The translations under genes and the position numbers were made by a program. 64,000 nucleotides of DNA from Crambe crambe (lineage: Eukaryota; Porifera; Demospongiae; Poecilosclerida; Crambeidae): positions 1,798,001 through 1,862,000 of the forward strand of contig OZ004591.1 of assembly GCA_963924555.1 (NCBI GenBank), written 5' to 3'. The notes under the pieces are model-generated. The model saw only the letters and a program-made list of their open reading frames with translations. It searched no databases and had not been told where the DNA came from. Shown here in pieces: positions 24,664-37,429 of the stretch (position 1 is its first letter; each line of letters starts with the position of its first letter).

Positions 24664-27600
24664 GATTACATTACGTATTTCTTTTTCTTTTTTTTTTTCT
24701 ACTTAGTATGTTTTTTTTTTGTTGTTTTTTTTGGAACACATGCAAACCTAGAATGTTTTCGAAACTTTGGTGATTGAAATAATGGTACACTCACCCTGTA
24801 TCTCCAGCCGGATTGTTGAGTTGACTGTAGCAGCATCATTTGTAGCAAAACAAGTGTAAAGACCAGCATCAGGCAACCGAGATGTTAGAATCCTGACACA
24901 AGACATTCCAGGAGAGCTGGCAATTGCTATTCTCTCAGAATCCCTGATAACAGTGCCATTGAAACGCCAAGTGACCAATGGGGTAGGATCCCCTTCAATC
25001 TCACACAGCAGTGTGACCATTCGACCCTCTACTGGGACTGCTCCTCCAGTTCTGTTTAAATTAGTGATTCTGGGCATGGCTGTCACAAAAGTTGTTTTTT
25101 TTTTAAAGATGGTAGCACAGAAGATTCATTAAGAGTAAGAACTCACTGCAAAAGACTTGATTAATACGGGCCCTATTATTTACATCTGTTACACAAGAGT
25201 AATCCCCTGCATCACTTCTCATTACATTTGTTATGTGGATCTAATGAAATAATTAGAGTAATTTCTACTGTGCCACCAATTCTTTACAGCAGACCTGATC
25301 AAAGTTTAGGGAGGTGAATCTTTCAAATCCTGGCGCACCAGGGACAATGGTGTCTGTTATTCGTACAAAAGTGACATTAGGTCGAGGGAAGCCCGAAAGT
25401 TCACAAGTCAGGGTGACATTGCTACCAGATAGCAAGCAAGAAGGGGTCAAAGGTCCATCAGTTTGACGAGTCAGATTTATCACCTCGACAGGGACTGTGT
25501 GAGAAAACTTAATTATACATACATATTTTATTGTATTAGACTCCCTTCAAAGACCTGGTTTGAAGGTGATTTACATAAGTAGCTATATATTACTTACCTG
25601 GAACAGTAACAAAGAGTTGTGGAAGACTGACAGAGCCAGCCAAGTTATTGAATGTGGCAAAGTAGTTTCCAGAGGTGGCAGAAGTGAAGTTTGCAATAGT
25701 GAGGGTGAAATTGAAAGGGGGAAGTGCACTAGAGTCGCCACATGGATTTGAGACAGAGAAGGTTGTGTCGTTTGCTATGTTTGTTCCATTGAGAGACCAC
25801 TGCACTGAGGGGCAGGGGTCAGAGTCCAATGTAGCTCTGATCATCTGGCTGACTGTTCCAAAGGGGCTAACGATGAGGGTGCCCACTAGTCGGTCGTTAC
25901 TAGTTGAAGGGTTGGATTGGCTGAGTGGCCGGACAGTGGGAGCAGCTACATGGAATAGCAGTAGCGTGTATAGCATGCAGAGTTCTAAGATTGAGTAGTC
26001 AATTACTCACATGGCTGCCTGACTTCCAAGATCCACGCCCTTGAATCCATTCCATTATTATTGCTGGCAAAACATTGGTATATCCCAGAATGGGTGATCT
26101 GTGGAGCTGAGATGGTCAACTGGTTCCCCGTTGCACTGGCTCCACTGGGCAATGTAACTCGTCCATTGTAGTACCAGGTCACTGAAGGGGGAGGGATGCC
26201 CTCCACAGCACAGGTATAGCTCACACTCCCTCCACCGTCAAGTCGATCCCGATCATTTGTAACAGCATCAGTAGGAGATGTAATACGTGCTGGCTCTGTA
26301 TGTGATTTCACAATGCAAAAGTCAATCAATACTTTATGGCTAGAGATAATTTATACTACTTACGAATGATAAAGAGTGTTCCACTTGTTCTTCGTGAAGC
26401 CCCTAGCACATTACAGTCGATGGTGAACATTGTGTCACTTCCTGTTGGCGCAGGCACACTATTTATAGTACCCACTACACGATTTGCGATACCAACAGTC
26501 ACTGAAGTTTTAGCTGGAAATCTACAATCCAGTGATAATGTAGCTAACATGGAACTAGCACGGAAACTTGCAGCATATACGAAAGAAATACGAGCACCTA
26601 TTGCAGCAGTTATATTTCCAATCTGCTTATGCTCAATAAGAGTATTTGGTGGTGGAAGAGTTGCATTAAGTATGTACGTTGTAGGGGCTACCACTGGATC
26701 AGTTTGGCCACTAACCATTGCTTCACAATGGTACTCTCCCATCAACTGAGCTGCTGTTAGTTCACGTATGAATAAATAGCGACCTCCTTCCAAATATAAA
26801 ATTGCATTCTGTGCTTCCACTGGATCAATCCTACTTCTAGTAACAAACCATCTTATTGTGGGGGGAGGGATGCTGGGTAGAAAGTCACACTCCAGTGCCA
26901 CTGATTGACCCTCGAATGCAGACACTGGTACTGTCCGTGACACTGTGTTGCGGAACCCACCAAAAACTAATAAATATAAGCAATGCTGTTCTTATGTGGC
27001 CATCCTCCAAACACAACATCATCACAAGATTGCTAATTAATAATGAACTTTGCACTATGACCTCCCATTTCAACTAACCAGTGTAGGCCTAGATCTACTG
27101 TCATCAGCACTCACATGAATAAAATACACTGACATTCCTGCTCCTGATAGTGGCAGTCGAGTTATCAGCTCCGAAGATGTTGGTGGCTTCACAGTGAAAG
27201 GAGACACCTGTCCGAAAAGCCATTTCATTGGTCACGTTAGCCACCAAGGTTCCATCAGCAGTCACAGCAAAGTTATCAGTCAGTTCAGTCTCTTCTCTGA
27301 ACCATTTTACAGTGGGGGTAGGAGTCCCAGTCACTCCACATGGAAGGATCAAGTTGCCCATCATGCCACCAGAACTCTCAAGTGCAGCAGTAACTATCAT
27401 CCTATTTTCCGGTGGTTCCATTGTAAAGCTAGGAGGTGTCCCAACAACTGTTGCAAATAGAAAGGAAAACATGAGAATATGCAGCCAAGTATAAACAGCT
27501 TTAAACCAAATTAACTCTGCCGATAATAACTTGCTGCCAAAAGGAGCAAGGAACCCTTTGTGGTGATAAGTAAGTCAAGTCATGTACTTCTATTGATAAC

Positions 27601-30600
27601 AACATGCACAGGTGAGTCCTAGCTAGCCTATAAACCACATTTACATGTTCTGCAGATAATTTGAGAGTCAGTGCAGTGCAACTCCAGGGTACATCCACAA
27701 AAAAATTTTATCTTTCACCTAACACTACAATATTCATGGCATGAACTATTATAGGCAAGATTTAGTTAGTGTTGGTTCTTGCAATTCTGATACTATGTAT
27801 TTCGAGAGCAGTTCGATTAAATGTCATCATTTTGAAGCCAGCAGTATATCGAGTTCATCCATTAAAAGTTGTATCTAGTGATAACTTGTCCTGAGTTTGC
27901 TGTTATGAACTGGTGGCATGCTTTCTTCCAGGCAAAGAACCAAAACATCCCATATCTGGTGGCTAAGGGTATTTGGAGGCAGTGTAAAGAGAAAGACCTT
28001 TGCTGCTAAGTGAATTATAATGTGAGAGTGGCCATCAAGTAGAATAAAACCAAGTGAGGATTTTCTATTTCTTCTTTCTCAATTACAAAATTAAACTGTG
28101 GTGAGTTTTCTTTTCCAACTTGTGGACAAATTCACTTCCAAGAAGTGATGGACTACAGGACAACAATTCATGCTTTTGAAGAAACTTAACATGTACTTTA
28201 AAAAAAGAGAACAAAACTTCCAGGCTAAAATGGCCAAAAAAGGAGGGATACTGGAGGGATATCTATGAAATACTGTTAACTATCTATGTATTGACAATCA
28301 TTATTACTCTGTATTGTATGGTTAATTCTGTACTGTCTGGTTAATTTCTGTGTGTGGTTAAATCATCTGCTTGTGGTTTTTCTTAAACGTATTTATTTGT
28401 GCATTTACTCCCGGTCAATTGAGTCTCTCATTTCATATTAGTCTCTTAGTCTCTGTCTTTTGACTCATGTTAGTCTCTTGATTTTGTCTCAGTTAAATAA
28501 ACTATTACAGTTATTACTCGCTACGTTACAATATCATAATAATGGATATTGGGAAGGCACTGGAGTGAACCAGCCATTTTTTGTTTACTTGTAACAAGCA
28601 TACCTACCCACATTGTTCTAATGATTATAGTAAACAGTTGTCTGGCAATTCTGAATTTGATGTTGTGCATGCAGTAATTAATATAATATGACTTATAATA
28701 ATTCTCTTTTGTAATATTGAATATATTATAGTCTTCCAATGCTTCACCTATTAAAAGAGCTACTCTAACAATTCTCTCTACAACAGCTGAAGAAGGCTTT
28801 ACTTTTTGTATGCTGCTACGGTCTACCCAGCTTTCTCTTTTCGCATACACATAATCATGCCATGTGCCTTGTGTTTGGTTTGTGGTTGTTTTTGATAATT
28901 TATGTTACAGAATTTAAAGTGGAACAGAGAAACATTGCTGGAATAGAAGACCCTATGACTCAAACAGCTGAAATTATATAGTAACCAGCTTTCTGATGTC
29001 AATGCTTTTTTAATAGAGCACTGAGCAGACAACCAACGAGAATAATAATTGAAATTTAATAATTTGGCCTATGCACGTGCACGCACTCTCTATGTAGGGT
29101 TAGTACGGAATGGGCGTGGCTTCTCTCATTAGAACAATACAAACTAGACTCTCTGTATCTCTTCTATTCTTGCTACAGACTCAACTAAACTTCTTACATC
29201 TGGAAAACAATGCAGAAGATGATATGACCGCTCAAACTCCTCCAGAACAGCGTCAACGATCGGCACCAGCCGCCGCCTAAATCTAAAATTTTTATGATTC
29301 GTTCATCATCATCATCATCATCATCATCAGATTCATCTTCTTTGACGGCTGTAACTCCATCACATACCACAATAAAATTCATATCAACTTGTGCAGTTAT
29401 AACCACACAATGTGCTTTTACCATTGTTATATCCACAGTTTTCCTTCAAAACAATCACTCATATCGAACAACTTTTCATTATAACTATGTCAGCCATTTA
29501 AAAATGACATCATTTGTCATGCGCGCGCGTCTGTCACTATCACGTGCACGTATGCATGTGCCAACCAGCAATAAGGTCATACAAAAAGTAAACAAACAAG
29601 TGAAAGGAAAAAAATTTATGCTAAATAAAAAGGCCATGTAGGGTTAGTCTGTACTTTAACAGTTTCTGTCAACAAAAATCAAAATTATGCTGCCTTCAAT
29701 AATAATCCCTACATCACTGCCTAAACCAAGCAGAACACTTTTATACTGACATGAACAATTAAAGCAGGCAGTGATGTAGGGATTATTATTGAAGGCAGCA
29801 TAATTTTGATTTTTGTTGACAGAAACTGTTAAAGTACAGACTAACCCTACATGGCCTTTTTATTTAGCATAATTTTTTTCCTTTCACTTGTAATAATTAT
29901 AAGGGGAAAAGCATTTCGTGAAATAAAAAAAGATGTAGGAATGACCACTGCTCAAAAAAGTAAGGAAACAAGAAGGATGGAGATGGGATCAATCTTTGTT
30001 CTGTATATCCAGCCAACAATCCCTACATATACGTCGGGTAGCTTCAGATTATAGTGTAGTAATGTACGTATATGTAGGGATTGTTGGCTGGATATACAGA
30101 ACAAAGATTGATCCCATTTCCATCCTTCTTGTTTCCTTACTTTTTTGAGCAGTGGTCATCCCTACATCTATTTTCATTTCACGAAATGCTTTTTCCCTTA
30201 CTTGTTCCTGGTCTTTTTTCCTCTATTTTATGGTTTTAGCTATGTATAGAGCTATGTGTATGCAGGGACAGATGAAAGAAGAATAGTTCTCCAATAGTTC
30301 TCCAGCATACCAGTCCAATCATTATCAACGAGTCAAGGTGTTGTTATTGTTGAGCTATACTTGGAGGTCGAAGGAAGATGCTGAAATAGAGTCTACCGTC
30401 GTGAATCTAAATCCCCGAGTCGATACAGTAGTCTATCATCATTATCTAGGAGCTAGCTAGCTAGCTAGCTAGACAGCTGAGTAATATTATAATTTCGAAT
30501 AATTGGATATCAAATACATGCGAATGCGTATTATAGAAAAGATGGCTTCCTAATTGAATTAGTCGAGTGCTGTGCTCCGTAGTGTCTCCTTTTTCATCGA

Positions 30601-30710
30601 CTCTTTCGAGGATCAACGAGTAGAAAAGATCGTAGTTGGTAGAATTTGGAGTGGATTTATCCAGAAATCATAGCTGTAGCTTGAGTGGTTCGAGAGATAT
30701 GGTTGTCTAA

Positions 30711-30743
<33 letters not shown>

Positions 30744-33700
30744 GGGAAAAAGCATTTCGTGAAATGAAAAAAAGATGTAGGGATGACCACTGCTCAAAAA
30801 AGTAAGGAAACAAGAAGGATGGAAATGGGATCAATCTTTGTTCTGTATATCCAGCCAACAATCCCTACATATACACACATTACTACACTATAATCTGAAG
30901 TTACCTGACGTATATGTAGGGATTGTTGACAGAACAAAGATTGATCCCATTTCCATCCTTCTTGTTTCCTTACTTTTTTGAGCAGTGGTCATCCTAGCCT
31001 CGTCCCCAGGCCCCTCCCACGAAGAAGGGAGAGGGCCTGGTACAGACTGTTTGCGCATGCTCTATTTTCCCAGAAAATCTGGGAATCCGTATATTTTTGT
31101 AAAGCACTCAGCATATCTAAGCTGTAAACTTCTAATGTCGCGAACGTCAAACGGATAAGCTTAACCTTTGACCTTTCTTTGCCACTTGATTTGACATGCG
31201 GTTTCCCAGCTATCACGCGGCAAGCCGTATTTGTGGTCCGTAATATTTCTCAGTTTTGAATCCATGTAGATTAAACAATGTGCGGAGAAATTTACTGAAA
31301 TATCGACGGAAAAGTTAGCGCATGCGCAAACAGTCAGTACCAGGCCCTCTCCCTTCTTTGTGGGAGGGGCCTGGGGACGAGGCTATGGTCATCCCTACAT
31401 CTTTTTTTCATTTCACGAAATGCTTTTTCCCTTACTTGTTCCTGGTCTTTTTTCCTCTCTTTTATGGTTTTAGCTATGATTAGAGTTCATTCTTCTATGT
31501 GTATGCAGGGACAGATGAAAGAAGTTCTCCAATAGTTCTCCAATAGCATACCAGCCCAATCATTATCGAGTCAAGGTGTTGTGTTGTTGAGCCATACTTG
31601 GAGGTCGAAGATGCTGAAATAGAGTCTACCGTGGTGAATCTAAATCCCCGAATCGATACAGTAGTCTATCATCATCATTATCCAGAGCTAGAGCTAGCTA
31701 GCTAGCTAGAGACAGCTGAGTAATATTATGATTTCGAATAATTGGATAGTCAAATACATGCGCATGCGTATTATAGAAAAGATGGCTTCCTAATTGAATT
31801 AGTCGAGTGCTGTGCTCCGTAGTGTCTCTTTTTTCATCGACTCTTTCGAGGATCAACGAGTAGAAAAGATCGTAGTTGGTAGAATTTGGAGTGGATTTGT
31901 CCAGAAATCATGGCTGTAGCTTGAGTGGTTCGAGAGATATGGTTGTCTAAGAAGAAGAATAATAATAATCAGAGAGTGCGGTAGCACTCTCTATGTAGGG
32001 ATGACTCGGACAGCCGCGCGCGCCGCCTATAGACTAATACTAAAGTGAAATTCTAGTTCTCCCACTTAGACCTAACAAAAGCTACTGTGAATGATTATCC
32101 AGCCTACTAGAGCCTACTACAATGTGCAGACCAAGTTTCAGGACCAGGGAGCTTACCGTTTCAGAAATACGGCAAGCAGGTAAATCGCTATATTCTTCTT
32201 CTTCTCTATTATTATTATCCTTCTTCCTCTTCTTCTTAGACAACCATATCTCTCGAACCACTCAAGCTACAGCCATGATTTCTGGACAAATCCACTCCAA
32301 ATTCTACCAACTACGATCTTTTCTACTCGTTGATCCTCGAAAGAGTCGATGAAAAAGGAGACACTATGGAGCACAGCACTCGACTAATCAGAGAGTGCGG
32401 TAGCACTCTCTAAGTAGGGATGGCAGGTCAAAGTCCATAGGACAGTATAAACTAAAAACTCTTCTTTCTCTTCTACCCTTACTCTACAGGTTCTCAGAAG
32501 GCTACAGTGAATTATTATATCTACAAAGAAGAGAGGAGAATGTTCAAAAGCCAAAAATTCATTCGCCAACATAAGAAAAAAACGAGTTCTAAAATTGACT
32601 TTTCGTTCTTTTTCTTTAATAATAATGTAGCTATAAGATCGACGTACCGACTTACTGGCTATAGTCATCAAAATTCTGCTTTGGCCATCTGTTAGAGCGG
32701 CACCTAGAGGCTGATCTTTTGCTATTAGTTTTGACTAAGGCTCTACTTCACTATTCGATAGCACTCGGAACACAGCTGCTAATCTTTCTACGCCATTTTG
32801 AAGGGGGCGGGGCTTATGGGCGGAGCCACGTAAGCTTAAGTTTAGCTATAGCCAAGGTCTTCATTCATTATCTGATGATGTTCCAGTCACTCCTTGCTGA
32901 ATTACAGTACAGATGCTCATCCTATAGTAGCATTATAGCCAGTACTTGGCTGTAGTGTAGTCAGCTCACTTCACCATGCCGTGTACATGTCATTTACATT
33001 GCTGTTGCTGTAAAGTTTTATATCAACAAAACTTAAATAGCTAAACAAATTCTTCAACCAGAGACACTGTATGTACCTACAAAAGAGGTTTATGTAGAGC
33101 TGGCTTTGTATAGTACTGTACTGTAGCCTCCCTCATTCAACTTCAAGCACTAAGAAAAAAGGATAGAAACAAGTGAGCGTAAAAAATTTCTTCAAATAAA
33201 AAGGTTAAGTAGGGATAGCCTAAAATCTAGCTGGGCTATCTATAATGTGCTGCAGCCTCGTATGAAAAAAATCTTCGCGATATTACCTCATAAAAGGGGT
33301 GGGGCAATTAATAGCAGTTCTCCTCATATAACACCTGCACAGGATGTGGCCATTTGATGGCATCCACTATTATGATCACTACACCAAATGCATAAACTCC
33401 CCATACTCCTCCCTCAAGCAAGACATACGTACCATCTCAATAATTATTTCAGTTATCACATAATTATGTAACAATTAGCTAATGCTGTTCACTTTTTAAA
33501 ATGTTCACTCCTTTCAGTACTCCATTACACTGCAGATGATCATCCTTCAAACTCTCCTCCCTGAACAGAATGAAATACTGATCATTAAATAAATTTAGTT
33601 CAATCAAGGAAGCCTTTAGTGTCTATCAATTTTCATAATCACAAAGAAAAAGAATGCAAACAAGTGAATGCAAAAAATTTCTTCGAAATAAAAATGTGAA

Positions 33701-36700
33701 GTAGGGATGCTATTATAACTGCAGCTTCATTATGAAAACCAAGTACTGCAGCATCGAAGCAGTATGGCCCAAAATCTAGCTGGAATATGTATTATAACTG
33801 CATGCAAGAGAGTGAACTTAGTGAAATGACCCTTACCCATCATCAAGTACAAGATACTATTCCTACTTCACTCCCATGATCAAGGGCCAAGGGAGTGAAG
33901 TAGGAATAGTATCTCGTACTTGATGATGGGTAAGGGTCACTTCACTAAGTTCACTCTCTTGCATGCAGTTATAATACATATTCCAGCTAGATTTTGGGCC
34001 ATACTGCTTCGATGCTGCAGTACTTGGTTTTCATAATGAAGCTGCAGTTATAATAGCATCCCTACTTCACATTTTTATTTCGAAGAAATTTTTTGCATTC
34101 ACTTGTTCAATTAGGAAGCCATCTTTTCTATAATACGCATGCGCATGTATTTGAATATCCAATTATTCGAAATCATAATATTACTCAGCTGTCTCTAGCT
34201 AGCTAGCTAGCTCTAGCTGATGATAGACTACTGTATCGATTCGGGGATTTAGATTCACCACGGTAGACTCTATTTCAGCATCTTCGACCTCCAAGTATGG
34301 CTCAACAACACAACACCTTGACTCGATAAATGATTGGGCTGGTATGCTATTGGAGAACTTCTTTCATCTGTCCCTGCATACACATAGAAGAATGAACTCT
34401 AATCATAGCTAAAACCATAAAAGAGAGGAAAAAAGACCAGGAACAAGTAAGGGAAAAAGCATTTCGTGAAATGAAAAAAAGATGTAGGGATGACCACTGC
34501 TCAAAAAAGTAAGGAAACAAGAAGGATGGAAATGGGATCAATCTTTGTTCTGTATATCCAGCCAACAATCCCTACATATACGTCAGGTAACTTCAGATTA
34601 TAGTGTAGTAATGTGTGTATATGTAGGGATTGTTGGCTGGATATACAGAACAAAGATTGATACCATTTCCATCCTTCTTGTTTCCTTACTTTTTTGAGCA
34701 GTGGTCATCCCTACATCTTTTTTTTCATTTCACGAAATGCTTTTTCCCTTATAATAATAATAATAATAGAGAAGAAGAAGAATATAGCGATTTACCTGCT
34801 TGCCGTATTTCTGAAACGGTAAGTTCCCTGGTCCTGAAACTTGGTCTGCACATTGTAGTAGGCTCTAGTAGGCTGGATAATCATTCACAGTAGCTTTTGT
34901 TAGGTCTAAGTGGGGGAACTAGAATTTCACTTTAGTATTAGTCTATAGGCAGCGCGCGCGGCCGTCCGAGTCATCCCTACATAGAGAGTGCTACCACACT
35001 CTCTGATAAGGCCACTATTTATAGAATCCTAGTTTCCTGTCCAAGAAAATATCCACAAGTGCTGCGGGCGGGCGGTTATTATAATTATTCTATTACTGCT
35101 TCGTTGTTTGTCTCAAGGGTCCTGTCTTCATCATTCACTAGTCTCGCGGCCCACGAGACTAGTCATTCACCACGGGCTTTCCCAAAAAGAGCTGCATGTG
35201 AAGCCAAATGTGCGCACTCTACTGCGCGCATGAGCAATGGCAGGCGCTATAGGCAGTAATAATTTTTGATGCGGTGACATTTTCAATACGCGGGCAGTGG
35301 ACAGGAAACAATCATTCTATTAATAGTGGCCTAATAGAGAATCCAGCGATTTACCTGCTTGCTGTATTTCTGAAACGGTAAGCTCCCTTGTCCTGAAACT
35401 TGGTCTGCACATTGTAGTAGGCTCTAGTAGGCTGGATAATCATTCACAGTAGCTTTTGTTAGGTCAAAGTGGGGGAACTAGAATTTCACTTTTGTATTAG
35501 TCTATAGGCGGCGCGTGCAGCCGTCCGAGTCAGACTGGAAAAATAGAGAAGAGTACGGGATAAGGTACCATGGGCTGGAGAATCCCACTCAAAACGGGGT
35601 TGTTGGACAGTCTGAAAGTGCTCTCGAGGACTACATTCGAACCTCTGTTATGTTACAGTATAACCATCTTAATCATTGAAAGCATTATGGGTAGTGTGTG
35701 AGAGCATTAGAGAAAGGAATTATAGGCTCAAAAAAAAAAGAATTATTTATTTGGGCCTGCTGACTGGGCCTTACCATTTTTTGTGCAAGACAACAAGTGT
35801 CAATCAGAGGTATGAAAGATGATATGCACTAATTACTAGTGTAGAGAGTAGAGCTACTGAATTACTAATTAGTGCTTTGATGTAAACTTCTATAGTCTCA
35901 CATGTACCAGGCCAGTATTTTTAAGTGGCAATAATGTATAAGTTTAAGGTGTCCAGTAGTCCATTCCAGTCCAGCAGTGAATTCAGACAACAATGAAGAT
36001 CAGGAGTAAACCAAGAGTATTGGAGCTAGAGTTAGCTACGTAACAAAAAAGCTAGCTAGCTACATAGACTGTGTATCTTAAATCTTGAATCAGCTATTTC
36101 ATTATCATAGTGAAGTCTACTCCATCTAAGTCGCTTCAGTCCTTCCAGGGTAAAGTGCTGACTTGATTGCATGGGCACTTGTTTTGAGTTACCGTGGTGA
36201 GGTAAGCATATCACCCACGCTCATTAAATATCACGCTGTTTGTGACGTCACTCATGTGATAAGTTTTACTTATTTTTCTTCTTCTTCTTCAATTTGGTAC
36301 TTTACTAATGAGAGTAGTCTGGTGCACGCGACCCCCCGGAAGAAATCGGGAGGGTCTGATGACCCATATATACATGTTTGGTGATCCTGGAATGTAATTA
36401 CTACCACTTACCACGGTCTGGTTAGTTTATATTCCAGTACTAATTAGCAAATAAAACTTTGCGCAGTGGAATGTTTGCACAATTGCTAGCATACAGTGGG
36501 CACTAGCTACTCTTCTAGTTTAGCTATTATAGGCTACAGGTTACCCTCGAGGCTAGGTCAGTTCCAGGTTTGAAAGCAGTCATCCATGAAGTAGCCTCTT
36601 CTCTAAAAAGTTGCAGCAAGAAGAAAGCATACGTACTTCACTTTGCAAGAGGGAACGATGTGCTTGTTTCCCCCACAGCCTCAGGGTTTGGTAAATCTGT

Positions 36701-37395
36701 CCTATAATTATAGCTATCCTGATCGTCTTCGTGGGATTCGCACTGCACATTGCGCTAACATTTATCAGTGCCCATGCAATTAATGAAAAACCACAGTCAT
36801 TTCATAGGCAGTACATAATTTATATGCTTACCTATGAATCATGGGTAAGGTCACCAAACAGGTCACCAGACCCTCTTGATTTTTTTTTTTTTTTTTTTTT
36901 GGGGGGGGGGGGGGGGGGTCGCACACGCCAGACTATGAGAGAGGAAGACCTGGGAATGAGGCTAATTGTTGTGTATTTGTGTCTTAATATTGCTTGGCAC
37001 ATGGCTATGTTTTAGCCAAGTTTATCTATGAACCTGGACTGAGGATTTGCAATTGTAGTGCTTTTCATTAGCAATGTAAACACCACTTAAATGTCACCTG
37101 TCAGTGACAGGTACACACAATGGTTATATTAAAGGAATAAATTGTTTCCTGTCCACTGCCCACATACTGAAAATGTCACTGCCATGTTTGGAAAATACCG
37201 GCTTCACACAAACAGCTCTTTTGGGAAAGCCCATGGTGAATGATGAAGACAGGACCTTTGAGACAAAACAATGAAGCAATAAGAAAATAACCTCCCGCCA
37301 GCAGCTGCTAGTATTGGAACCCTATCTAGCTATGCACTATCTGATTCTTCAGTATACAGGGCAGGGATTGATGCAGGATTTTTTTTTTGCTTGGT

Positions 37396-37429
<34 letters not shown>

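Larger units (their letters stand above)
32387..34115. repeat. Inverted duplication B, right arm
   Basis: Reverse complement of 15787-17515: E unit, body1, half H-foldback, U and F foldback. Confidence 0.75.

Noticed and set aside
27115-27472. ATG at 27472 giving MFSFLFATVVG as an alternative signal peptide for the Ig block
   Set aside because: The stretch is the pyrimidine tract and acceptor of Ig1, present in all three copies; the hydrophobic look follows from T-rich DNA. It is in frame, so it cannot be fully excluded.
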